64,000 nucleotides of DNA from Pseudomonas sp. HS6 (GTDB lineage Bacteria > Pseudomonadota > Gammaproteobacteria > Pseudomonadales > Pseudomonadaceae). The stretch lies in assembly GCF_023375815.1 (NCBI RefSeq), contig NZ_CP067412.1:2852001-2916000 (forward strand), given 5' to 3'. The notes below the pieces were generated by a model. It saw only the letters and a program-made list of their open reading frames with translations, made no database searches and was not told the DNA's origin. The translations under genes and the position numbers were made by a program. Shown piece after piece: positions 16,505-26,122 of this stretch (position 1 is the first letter of the stretch; each line of letters opens with the position of its first letter).

Positions 16505-18538
16505 ATGGGGTGGTTGCAATCGCGTCGCCTGCGCTACGGCGTGGGCGCGACAGGTCTGGCGTTTCTGCTGTTTGCCTTGCTGCGGCTGGTGTTTCTGTTC
16601 GGGTTTTCCGGGGTGGATGTCGCGCAGTTCTTTGTCGATCCGCAGTGGCTGCAAACCCTGAGCATCGGTTTTCGTTTCGATCTGAGGCTGGCGCTGTTGC
16701 TGGTGTTGCCGCTGGCGGTGCTGGCGTGGCTGCCGCGCTGGAATCTGACCACGCTGCCGCTGTTGCGCGGCGTGGCCCGGGTTTATCTGCTGCTGGCATT
16801 GGGGCTGATCGGGCTGGTGTACATCATCGACTTCGGCCATTACGCCTACCTCGGCGTGCGGATCAACGCCACGGTGCTGCGTTATCTGGAGGATGCGCAG
16901 ATCTCGCAGCAGATGGTTTGGGAGACCTATCCGGTGCTGTGGATTGCGCTGGGTTGGCTCGCCGTTCTGGCGTTGTGGTTCTACGGTTTTATGCGCCTTG
17001 AACGGCTGACGCTGGCCCGTGAACCTCAAGTGATCCGCCGCAGCTCAGTTGCCGTGGGCGCGGGGCTCGGGTTGGTGGCCGTCCTGCTGGCGCTGTTGGG
17101 CCGGGTCGACAAGCTCAACCTGGAAAACCCGGTGCCGCTGCGCTGGAGTGATGCGTTCTTTTCCGGCAACGGGCAGATCGCCGCAGTGGGCCTGAACCCG
17201 GTGCTGTTCCTCTACGACACGCTCAAGGCCGGGCAGGCGCAGTTCGACGAGGCGCAGGTACGGGCGCATTACCCGGTGATTTCCCGTTATCTGGGGGTGG
17301 ATCGGCCGGATGTGCAAAACCTCGCGTTCGAGCGCCGGCAATCCGTGCAGCCCTACAGCGTCGTGGCCGAGCGTGCGCCGAACGTGATGTTCGTGATGCT
17401 TGAATCTTTGGGCACCAGTGCGGTGGGCGCGTATGGCAACCCGTTGAACCCGACGCCCAACCTTGATCGCTTGGCGAACGAGAGCTGGTTCTTCAAACAC
17501 TTCTACGTCCCGGTCACCGGCACCGCGAAAACCGTGTGGGCGAGCATCACCGGCGTCCCCGACGTGACTCGTCAGGAGACCGCCACCCGCCATCCGCTGA
17601 TCACCAATCAACACACCTTGATCAATGCCTTCACCGACTACCAGAAGCTCTACATGATTGGCGGCAACGCCGGTTGGGCCAACATCAACGCGCTGATCCA
17701 GCAAAGCATTGACGATGTGCGCCTGTACGAAGAACGTGATTGGCGTTCGCCACGGGTCGATGTCTGGGGGATTTCCGATCTGGATCTGTTCAAGGAAGGC
17801 GATGAGATTCTGCGCGCACTGCCCAAGGACAAACCGTTCTTCGCCTACGTGCAAACCTCGGGCAATCACCGGCCGTTCACTATCCCTAAAGACAAAGACG
17901 GATTTGAAGTCAGCAACCTGTCGCTGGAACAGGTGCAAAACGCCGGCTCACGCAGCGTCGAGCAATACAACGCGGTGCGGCTGCTGGACTTCAACATCGG
18001 TCGCCTGATGGAACTGGCCAAGGCTGGCGGCTACTACGACAACACGATTTTCGTGTTCTTCGGCGACCACAACACGCGCATCAGCCGCATCCCGCACATG
18101 CCGCCGGCCTTCGAAAAGCTGGGGCTGGAAAGCAACCATGTGCCGATGCTGATCCATGCGCCGGGGCTGCTTAAGCCGAAGGTGATTGAAGAAGCGGTGG
18201 GGCTCGCCGATCTGCTGCCAACCGTGGCGGGTATGGCCGGCGTGGCTTTCGAGAACCGCGCCATGGGGCGCGACTTGCAGCAACCGGCACCCGAAGGTGA
18301 GCGGGTGGTGCCGCTGGTGTTGCGCGAGGGGACGTTCCCGCTGATTGGCGGGGTGACCAAGGATCATCTGCTGCAAATGCAACACGATGGTACTGGACCG
18401 ACGTTGCATGACCTGAAGTCGGCGACACCGCTGGATAATGTTGCCGATGCGCATCCTGAGGAGTTTCAACGACTGGTCGAGCTGACGCGGGGGCTGCACG
18501 AAAGCGCACGGCTGATGCTGTATCGCAACGTGCGATGA
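16505..18538 (+). CDS. LtaS-like sulfatase-fold membrane enzyme (phosphotransferase type)
   Basis: A 677-residue protein with about five N-terminal membrane helices (residues ~10-210) and a periplasmic alkaline-phosphatase-superfamily domain. NVMFVMLESLGTSAVGAYG begins the catalytic domain; the nucleophile is probably the threonine in VPVTGTAKTVW. GGNAGWANIN and FFGDHNTR supply metal and substrate residues. Relatives transfer phosphoglycerol or phosphoethanolamine from lipids to surface polymers. In a Gram-negative cell the acceptor could be a periplasmic glucan or lipopolysaccharide; this is inference. AGAGG lies just upstream of the ATG. Confidence 0.85.
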   Translation: MGWLQSRRLRYGVGATGLAFLLFALLRLVFLFGFSGVDVAQFFVDPQWLQTLSIGFRFDLRLALLLVLPLAVLAWLPRWNLTTLPLLRGVARVYLLLALGLIGLVYIIDFGHYAYLGVRINATVLRYLEDAQISQQMVWETYPVLWIALGWLAVLALWFYGFMRLERLTLAREPQVIRRSSVAVGAGLGLVAVLLALLGRVDKLNLENPVPLRWSDAFFSGNGQIAAVGLNPVLFLYDTLKAGQAQFDEAQVRAHYPVISRYLGVDRPDVQNLAFERRQSVQPYSVVAERAPNVMFVMLESLGTSAVGAYGNPLNPTPNLDRLANESWFFKHFYVPVTGTAKTVWASITGVPDVTRQETATRHPLITNQHTLINAFTDYQKLYMIGGNAGWANINALIQQSIDDVRLYEERDWRSPRVDVWGISDLDLFKEGDEILRALPKDKPFFAYVQTSGNHRPFTIPKDKDGFEVSNLSLEQVQNAGSRSVEQYNAVRLLDFNIGRLMELAKAGGYYDNTIFVFFGDHNTRISRIPHMPPAFEKLGLESNHVPMLIHAPGLLKPKVIEEAVGLADLLPTVAGMAGVAFENRAMGRDLQQPAPEGERVVPLVLREGTFPLIGGVTKDHLLQMQHDGTGPTLHDLKSATPLDNVADAHPEEFQRLVELTRGLHESARLMLYRNVR

Positions 18539-18619
18539 CAGCACCGGCGCAAGTACGTGAACGTCTACTAATCTGAGCGCAAGCAGGATTTCAATGGACA
18601 TGAATCGGGCAGGCGTCTT

Positions 18620-19015
18620 TTGGATATTTCTATCACCCGCCGTAACGGCTTTTTCAAAAATGCCTTTGGCTCGCGTCTTCCGCTGTCGGTGTATTTCAAC
18701 GGGCAGTTGATCACTCGACTGGCGACGGGCGAAACACAAGAGCTGCAACTGCCCGAGGAGGAAGGGGAGTTGCTGGTTGGAATGTCGTCGGCAGATCTGG
18801 GAATTTACCGTTCTTTCGACAAGCAAGCCGTGCAAGTGCAAAGGCCTGTTGTGTCCAGTCAACCCTATCGGCTGTTGCCCACCGACGCGCCGCGATCTTA
18901 TTCGGTGCGAACGCGAGCCTGGGTGGTGTGGGATTTTATGGATCTGGCGCTGATCCGCCCGCTCTGCTCGCGGGTCTTTGTCATCGAAGAAGTACTCGAG
19001 TCATCCATGCCATGA
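18620..19015 (+). CDS. Hypothetical 131-residue protein
   Basis: The frame is open from 18572 with no in-frame ATG or GTG, so TTG 18620 (MDISITRRNGFFKNAFG) is the likely start, with AGG eight bases before it. The protein is soluble and beta-rich (LSVYFNGQLITRLATGETQELQLP, GELLVGMSSADLGIY). I do not recognise a family. It follows the LtaS-like gene by 81 bases and ends in a GC-rich hairpin shared with the convergent transporter. Codon use looks like real coding sequence. Confidence 0.6.
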   Translation: MDISITRRNGFFKNAFGSRLPLSVYFNGQLITRLATGETQELQLPEEEGELLVGMSSADLGIYRSFDKQAVQVQRPVVSSQPYRLLPTDAPRSYSVRTRAWVVWDFMDLALIRPLCSRVFVIEEVLESSMP

Positions 19016-19022
19016 ACGCTGA

Positions 19023-19046
19023 GCCGCCCCCATCCTTGCGGGCGGC
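19023..19046. terminator. GC-rich hairpin between convergent genes
   Basis: Stem GCCGCCC / GGGCGGC with a ten-base loop sits between two convergent genes. There is no T-tract, so it may be a rho-aided or processing hairpin. Confidence 0.5.
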
Positions 19047-19055
19047 GCACCCGAC

Positions 19056-20738
19056 TTATGTGTGATTGATGTCTCGATCCTTGGTTTCCGGCATGAAGAA
19101 GATGCCGAGAATTGCCGTCATCACCGCGATGACAATCGGGTACCACAAGCCGTAGTAGATATCCCCGGTGGCCGCGACCATCGCGAACGCCACCGTCGGC
19201 AGGAACCCGCCGAACCAGCCGTTGCCGATGTGATACGGCAGCGACATCGAGGTGTAGCGGATGCGCGCCGGGAACAACTCGACCAGCCATGCCGCAATCG
19301 GGCCGTAAACCATGGTCACGTAGATCACCAGGATGGTCAGCATCAGCAGCACCATCGGGTAATTGGTCTTGGCCGGGTCGGCTTTTTCCGGGTAACCGGC
19401 CTCTTTCAGCGCAGTAGTGAGCCCGGCGGTGAAGGCGTCGTTGCGGGTCTTGAAGTCAGCGGCTGGCATGGCGGTGCCTTCGAAACTCTCGATGACTTTG
19501 TCGCCGATACGCACCTGGGCTACGGTGCCCGGTTCCGCTACCACGTTTTCGTACGGAATCGCCCGTTTGGCCAGGATGGTCTTCGCCAGATCGCAGGAAC
19601 TGGTGAATTTGGCCTTGCCCACCGGATCGAACTGGAACGAGCACTGGTCAGGGTTGGCGACCACTTTGACCGGGTTCTTCTCTTGGGCGATGAACACGTC
19701 GGGGTTCCCGTACTGGGTCAGCGCGTGGAAGATCGGGAAGTAGGTCACCGCTGCCAGAATGCACCCGGCCATGATGATGCCCTTGCGCCCAATGCGGTCG
19801 GACAGGCTGCCGAAAATCACGAAGAACGGCGTACCGATCAGCAGTGAACCGGCAATCAGCAGGTTGGCGGTTTGCGGGTCGATCTTCAGTGTTTGCAGCA
19901 GGAAAAACAGCGCATAGAACTGCCCGGTGTACCAGACCACCGCTTGGCCGGCGGTGCCGCCGAGCAGGGCCATGATGACGATTTTCAAGTTGTCCCAACG
20001 GGCGAAGGATTCGGTCAGCGGCGCTTTAGAAGATTTGCCTTCGGCCTTCATCTTCATGAACACCGGTGACTCGTTCAGTTGCAGACGGATGTACACCGAC
20101 ACCGCCAGCAGCAGGATCGACAGCAGAAACGGAATCCGCCAGCCCCAGGCCTCGAACGCCTCGGTGCCCAGCGCCGTGCGGCAGGCCAGAATCACCAGCA
20201 GCGACAGAAACAGCCCCAGCGTCGCGGTGGTCTGAATCCACGACGTGAAATACCCGCGTTTACCCTTCGGCGCATGCTCGGCCACATACGTCGCCGCGCC
20301 ACCGTATTCACCACCCAGCGCCAGACCTTGCAGCAGCCGCAGGGTAATCAGAATGATCGGCGCCGCGACCCCGATGGTCGCGTAACCCGGCAGGAATCCC
20401 ACAATCGCCGTCGACACACCCATGATCACAATCGTGATCAGAAACGTGTGCTTGCGCCCGATCATGTCCCCCAACCGCCCAAACACAATCGCCCCGAACG
20501 GCCGCACCGCAAAACCGGCAGCGAAGGCGAGCAGGGCGAAGATGAACGACGTGGTCTCATTGACCCCGGCGAAGAAGTGCTTGGCGATGATCGCGGCGAG
20601 CGAACCGTAAAGGTAAAAGTCATACCACTCGAACACCGTGCCGAGGGACGACGCGAAGATGACCTTGCGCTCCTCCTTGCTGACACTGTGGTGCGGGTGC
20701 GGCGCACTGCCGGTGGACATGCTGTCGAGTACTGCCAT
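19056..20738 (-). CDS. MHS-type MFS transporter with large extra-membrane insertion
   Basis: A 560-residue permease. The N-terminal signature GTVFEWYDFYLYGSLAAIIA, FGRLGDMIGRKHTF and LALGGEYGGAATYVAEHAP are diagnostic of the MHS group. The usual length is ~430-450; the excess is a hydrophilic insertion of ~116 residues (about 340-457) in the second half. It holds two cysteines (PDQCSFQFD, TSSCDLAK), is flanked by helices, and is probably periplasmic. ATG 20738 (MAVLDSMSTG) has GGAGAA at a good distance; the longer frame to 20885 has no support. Substrate unknown. Confidence 0.88.
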   Translation of the reverse strand: MAVLDSMSTGSAPHPHHSVSKEERKVIFASSLGTVFEWYDFYLYGSLAAIIAKHFFAGVNETTSFIFALLAFAAGFAVRPFGAIVFGRLGDMIGRKHTFLITIVIMGVSTAIVGFLPGYATIGVAAPIILITLRLLQGLALGGEYGGAATYVAEHAPKGKRGYFTSWIQTTATLGLFLSLLVILACRTALGTEAFEAWGWRIPFLLSILLLAVSVYIRLQLNESPVFMKMKAEGKSSKAPLTESFARWDNLKIVIMALLGGTAGQAVVWYTGQFYALFFLLQTLKIDPQTANLLIAGSLLIGTPFFVIFGSLSDRIGRKGIIMAGCILAAVTYFPIFHALTQYGNPDVFIAQEKNPVKVVANPDQCSFQFDPVGKAKFTSSCDLAKTILAKRAIPYENVVAEPGTVAQVRIGDKVIESFEGTAMPAADFKTRNDAFTAGLTTALKEAGYPEKADPAKTNYPMVLLMLTILVIYVTMVYGPIAAWLVELFPARIRYTSMSLPYHIGNGWFGGFLPTVAFAMVAATGDIYYGLWYPIVIAVMTAILGIFFMPETKDRDINHT

Positions 20739-21355
20739 GGGTGTTCTCCGTCGTGCTTGTTGTTGTAGGCCGGAGCACTTCATCAACGTCGCGTACTCGG
20801 GGCCTTTGGGTGGTGCTGGAGCAAGTGGTTCGTGGAGCGTGCACAGAATCACCGCCCCACGTGAGGGCGGGGGTACTTTGAGCATAATTGGGATTGGGGG
20901 GATATCCAGTTGGGGGTGGTGGGTGTGGGGCGAAATGGAGATGGATTGGTTGGTTCGGGGAGGGGATGAGTTAAATGAGTTTCCCCTCTGTATTTTTTAT
21001 AGTCATTTAGAATTTTTGTTGTTCTAAACAAGTATTAAAAACTGTCATTTATATCAGGCAATCTGCTGAGCTAAGGCGTCTGCGAATGCAAGAGCTGTCT
21101 ACCAGTGCGATTGGCGGGGGAGTGTAAGCGTCTCGTGAGATGCCCTTCAGGTGCCCTTGAGGAGCTGGGGCTACCTTGTGAGGCTTGTTTGAATGGAGTG
21201 GCATTGGAGGCTGGCTGTAGCGCTCTCTCGCCTTGTCGGTGCCGGATGTATCGCTATGGTTTGCATTCAACGATGATGCCGCCAAGCTGCTAGTGGCGTG
21301 GCAACAAGAAATCGATAAGCTGCAGTTGAGACTGTCTCGACAGGTGAGGGTGGCG
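20739..21355. other. Gene-poor, lower-GC stretch without a confident gene
   Basis: About 600 bases upstream of the MHS transporter contain no ORF I trust. Visible are a G-rich tract (20890-20930), an A/T-rich segment near 20985-21055 with inverted repeat TTTAGAA/TTCTAAA (21006-21028) and a repeated GTCATTTA (21002, 21044), and a short coding-like frame ending at 21364. The composition differs from the flanks. The promoter of the MHS gene must lie here but could not be assigned. Confidence 0.6.
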
Positions 21356-21364
21356 CTATCTTGA
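21221..21364 (+). pseudogene. Possible remnant of a coding sequence
   Basis: A 47-codon open frame bounded by TAG at 21218 and TGA at 21362 has no proper start. It reads as plausible protein: VPDVSLWFAFNDDAAKLL, then AWQQEIDKLQLRLSRQ, which looks like a helical or coiled-coil end of a larger protein. I do not recognise it. It may be the decayed 3' end of a lost gene, or chance. Confidence 0.3.
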
Positions 21365-21493
21365 ATAGATAGGGACATTATCCCAAACAGCAAAAGCCCG
21401 CTGGTAATCACCCATGACCAGATCATCCCGCCGGGGCGGGCTCAGGCCTTCTTCCTCATAAGCGAGTTTGAGGGAAAACTGGGGCTGATTCAT
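21356..21493 (-). pseudogene. Truncated copy of the 22822-23151 gene
   Basis: On the minus strand the 45-residue frame starting MNQPQFSLKLAYEEEGLSP matches residues ~11-36 of the intact protein encoded at 22822-23151 (shared FSLKLAYEEEGLSP, then RDD-VMGDYQ). After MGDYQ the sequence diverges and stops within 15 residues, while the intact protein continues for over 70 more. The DNA similarity covers about 21405-21475 against 23047-23117. This is a partial duplication or a decayed paralogue. Confidence 0.7.
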
Positions 21494-21553
21494 TTTCTGC
21501 GAAGTGAACGCTAACGATGGGCGGCTAGACAGCAAAACAGTCACGCCGTCCGA

Positions 21554-21919
21554 TCACATGTTGGGGAAATAATTCACAGCAAGAAACAGCAGGGTCGCCA
21601 TGCCGGCGGCCAACCCACACATCGCGCCCAGCAGCTGGCGTGCAAGCGGATGTTCCGGTTGACGGCGATTGGCAATCCACAACCATACCCCCGCCAGAAC
21701 GCCCGCGCTTGTGATGAACACCACCAGACTGCGATCCAGGTTTGGTGTCGCCATCGTCGTGCCAATGACACTGTCGTAAATCAGCGTGAACACAATGCCG
21801 GTTATCACGCTACTTCCGGCGCCAGCAAGGTTGCCAAGTAACAAGTTCCACTCACCCCGTTGCTTCACCACCCACCACCAGGTTCCGGCCATCACCATCA
21901 AGCACAGCAAAGCATCCAT
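21554..21919 (-). CDS. Small four-helix membrane protein, unknown function
   Basis: A 121-residue hydrophobic protein with about four helices: MDALLCLMVMAGTWWWVV, NLAGAGSSVITGIVFTLIYD, SLVVFITSAGVLAGVWLWIA and LLGAMCGLAAGMATLLFLAV. I do not recognise the family. It begins 120 bases from the divergent exported protein at 22039. Codon use fits a real gene. It lies in the gene-poor patch beside the truncated gene copy, so it may be accessory. Confidence 0.6.
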   Translation of the reverse strand: MDALLCLMVMAGTWWWVVKQRGEWNLLLGNLAGAGSSVITGIVFTLIYDSVIGTTMATPNLDRSLVVFITSAGVLAGVWLWIANRRQPEHPLARQLLGAMCGLAAGMATLLFLAVNYFPNM

Positions 21920-22038
21920 TGGTTTATTCCCGAGTGCGTGATAACAGAGGCGGTTGATAGGCCTCCAGCGAGAGTGGACGGCAAGATATCAAAATAGTAG
22001 CTTCGCGCCACTTTCTTCATCTGCGTAACGGACTACAC

Positions 22039-22788
22039 ATGCCTGGCATTTCTTCTGTCTCGCGCCTGCTCGGCGCTTTCCTCCTCGCCATCGGAATGAC
22101 CCCGGCACTTGCCGCCCAAACCCCGGAGGTCGCCTGGAAGGGATACCTCTCCGATTGTGAGCGTTTTCAGCAAGTGGTGAACCACGTTCAAAGCGGGACT
22201 ATTACCGCCAGGGAAGCGATGTTCCGCGTCGATAGCTTGATGCGACCTGTTTTCATCCATCGCCGGCACCTCACCCAAGCAAGCCTTGCCTCTCCCGATT
22301 ATGCCCGTTGCGAAAACGTCATTGCCCAAGCGACCGAGATCTCGAACAACGAACATAACGTCCAGGACAAAGAGATTCTGCAGCAAGCCCTAAAGGCTGA
22401 GGCCGAGCATCTGGAGTCTCCGGAATACAAGCGCGCCCGGGCTCTGGGCTTTAGCGACGTCGGCAAACTCGGCAAGCTCCACGAGATCGCCGAGGATTCG
22501 GAAACGGATGGCGAAGCGTTACTGAAGACATTGATGATCACGGTCGACTGGGGCTGCGGCCGACATTTCCGTGCCGTCCGATACGACAAACCCTATGTGA
22601 TCTACACCGCCCATCCCGATGAGGGCAGCTGCGCAATCTATAGAGAGGTCGCGGTGCTGGGTGGAAAAATGGTGGAGCGGGGCGAGGCCATCGATCGAGA
22701 CGCGATTTTTCAATACGTGGGATGGAAGAAGCTGGAAGGGGCAGGAGGGTTCCCTATCGACATTCAAGTGGTAAAAGTTCGCAAGTAA
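22039..22788 (+). CDS. Exported hypothetical protein
   Basis: A 249-residue protein with a signal peptide (~residues 1-26, cleaving after TPALAA). The mature part is charged and mostly helical (ATEISNNEHNVQDKEILQQ), with four cysteines in SDCERF, YARCENV, WGCGRHF and GSCAIYRE that may pair in the periplasm. It ends DIQVVKVRK. I do not recognise a family. It is a monocistronic gene in the variable patch; the convergent gene at 22822 starts the duplicated-gene family. Confidence 0.65.
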   Translation: MPGISSVSRLLGAFLLAIGMTPALAAQTPEVAWKGYLSDCERFQQVVNHVQSGTITAREAMFRVDSLMRPVFIHRRHLTQASLASPDYARCENVIAQATEISNNEHNVQDKEILQQALKAEAEHLESPEYKRARALGFSDVGKLGKLHEIAEDSETDGEALLKTLMITVDWGCGRHFRAVRYDKPYVIYTAHPDEGSCAIYREVAVLGGKMVERGEAIDRDAIFQYVGWKKLEGAGGFPIDIQVVKVRK

Positions 22789-22821
22789 TCCGAGGGGTGT
22801 TACTTCAGATCCCGCGTCTGA

Positions 22822-23151
22822 TTACAGAACGTCCTTTAAATAACCCTTGAGGGCGAGGAGCGGCTGATCCAGTTGCTCCAGCGACTGAGCCTGACTGAAG
22901 TTGGTCGTCAACTTGTGCAGTTCCCGCCCCAACGGTTTCTCGACGCCCCCCAACGCATCCATCGCCAGCGCCAGGCACTCGTTCATCTTGAGCTGGATGG
23001 TTTCGACATCCCCACGTCGCACCAGCAACTCGAAAACGTCTTTCTGATAGTCGCCCATGACCATGTCATCCCGCAGAATCGGGCTCAGGCCTTCTTCCTC
23101 GTACGCGAGTTTGAGGGAGAACAGGGCGATGGTTTCCAGTGACGTTTCCAT
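22822..23151 (-). CDS. Hypothetical 109-residue protein, intact member of a duplicated pair
   Basis: A small acidic, helical, cytoplasmic protein with no signal peptide. It reads FSLKLAYEEEGLSPILRDD, VMGDYQKDVFELLVRRGD, then a C-terminal helical region with LEQLDQPLLALKGYLKDVL. A shortened copy of its N-terminal part lies 1.4 kb away at 21356-21493. Small duplicated genes with decayed copies are often immunity or antitoxin genes, but nothing here proves that. Position next to a tRNA and a REP-like element supports an accessory origin. Confidence 0.65.
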   Translation of the reverse strand: METSLETIALFSLKLAYEEEGLSPILRDDMVMGDYQKDVFELLVRRGDVETIQLKMNECLALAMDALGGVEKPLGRELHKLTTNFSQAQSLEQLDQPLLALKGYLKDVL

Positions 23152-23190
23152 GCAGTGAATCCTTTGAGGTGTCCTGTTGTTGTGACAGGG

Positions 23191-23224
23191 AAGATCAAAA
23201 GATCGCAGCCTTCGGCAGCTCCGA
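23191..23224. repeat. REP-like repeat of the P. fluorescens type
   Basis: The segment AAGATCAAAAGATCGCAGCC followed by TTCGGCAGCTCC matches, on the minus strand, the GGAGCTGCCGAAGGCTGCGA core that I recall as a dispersed intergenic repeat in P. fluorescens-group genomes. Only one unit is present here. Confidence 0.65.
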
Positions 23225-23252
23225 CAACAGCAGCCGCTTTCCGGCAGGCGAA

Positions 23253-23283
23253 AAAAAAGGCCTTGCTAAGCAAGACCTTTCTT
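23253..23283 (-). terminator. Rho-independent terminator of tRNA-Leu
   Basis: On the minus strand, immediately after the tRNA, the stem AAAGGTCTTGC / GCAAGGCCTTT (with one G·U/T-G pair) is followed by a run of T. Confidence 0.8.
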
Positions 23284-23288
23284 AATTT

Positions 23289-23373
23289 TGGTGCCCCGAG
23301 GGAGACTCGAACTCCCACTCCTTTCGAAAACGGATTTTGAATCCGCCGCGTCTACCAATTCCGCCATCAGGGC
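23289..23373 (-). tRNA. tRNA-Leu (anticodon CAA)
   Basis: The 85-base minus-strand sequence GCCCTGATGGCGGAATTGGT ... folds as a class II tRNA with a long variable arm. The anticodon loop TTCAAAA gives CAA, reading UUG leucine codons. The acceptor stem GCCC.../...GGGC is followed by discriminator A and encoded CCA (23289-23291). A strong promoter lies 13 bases upstream and a terminator just downstream. Confidence 0.95.
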
Positions 23374-23386
23374 TCAATGGCGGCGA

Positions 23387-23415
23387 AGTATAGAGAGGTA
23401 CCTACCGTTGGTCAA
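23387..23415 (-). promoter_or_regulatory. Sigma-70 promoter of tRNA-Leu
   Basis: On the minus strand -35 TTGACC (23410-23415) and -10 TATACT (23387-23392) are separated by exactly 17 bases, 13 bases before the tRNA start. Confidence 0.8.
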
Positions 23416-23481
23416 TCACGTTTCATGGTCAATTTTCGATATTTCCGCTAGACTTTCCGGCCCTGCTAGACGAACTCCATC

Positions 23482-25676
<2,195 letters not shown>

Positions 25677-25719
25677 GTTTTCTGACCCCAAGATTCAACA
25701 TTTGCAACTGGAGTGCTAA

Positions 25720-26058
25720 ATGAGCTTTTTTATCTCTAATGCCATGGCTGACGCGGCTGCACCGGCAGCAGCCGGCCCAATGGGCGGCGGCTTCGAGTGG
25801 ATTTTCCTGGTCGGCTTCCTGGTCATCTTCTACCTGATGATCTGGCGTCCACAGGCCAAGCGCGCCAAAGAGCAGAAGAACCTGCTGAGCAGCCTGGCGA
25901 AGGGTGACGAAGTGGTTACCACCGGCGGCATCGCCGGCAAGATCACCAAAGTGGCCGACGACTTCGTGGTTCTGGAAGTTTCCGACACCGTGGAAATGAA
26001 GTTCCAGAAGGGCGCCATCGCCGCCACGCTGCCAAAAGGCACGCTGAAAGCGATCTAA
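25720..26058 (+). CDS. yajC: Sec translocon accessory subunit YajC
   Basis: A 112-residue protein with one N-terminal membrane helix (FEWIFLVGFLVIFYLMIWRP) and a cytoplasmic tail containing the conserved RPQAKRAKEQKNLLSSLAKGD and GDEVVTTGGIAGKI. It associates with SecD and SecF to support preprotein translocation. 44 bases after tgt and upstream of secD in the standard order. Confidence 0.95.
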   Translation: MSFFISNAMADAAAPAAAGPMGGGFEWIFLVGFLVIFYLMIWRPQAKRAKEQKNLLSSLAKGDEVVTTGGIAGKITKVADDFVVLEVSDTVEMKFQKGAIAATLPKGTLKAI

Positions 26059-26082
26059 GGTTCCAACTTCTACTCAATCGAC

Positions 26083-26101
26083 GGGGCGCGCAAGGCGCCC
26101 C
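26083..26101 (+). other. Intergenic hairpin between yajC and secD
   Basis: A perfect seven-pair stem GGGGCGC / GCGCCCC with a five-base loop (GCAAG) and no T-run, 22 bases before secD. It could be an mRNA processing or stability element. Confidence 0.55.
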
Positions 26102-26122
26102 GCGTTCATAACGGGCGGCGTG

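Noticed and set aside
20638-21027. 129-residue plus-strand frame over the start of the MHS transporter
   Set aside because: Overlaps the transporter start and the G-rich tract; glycine/tryptophan-rich translation reflects composition, not coding.
21139-21164. Short similarity between GGGCACCTGAAGGGCAT and the region at 23156-23180
   Set aside because: Too short and imperfect (about 12 matching bases) to call a repeat with confidence.
21049-21426. 125-residue minus-strand frame in the gene-poor patch
   Set aside because: Serine/cysteine-rich without domain features, overlaps the better supported truncated gene copy, and no ribosome site was seen.
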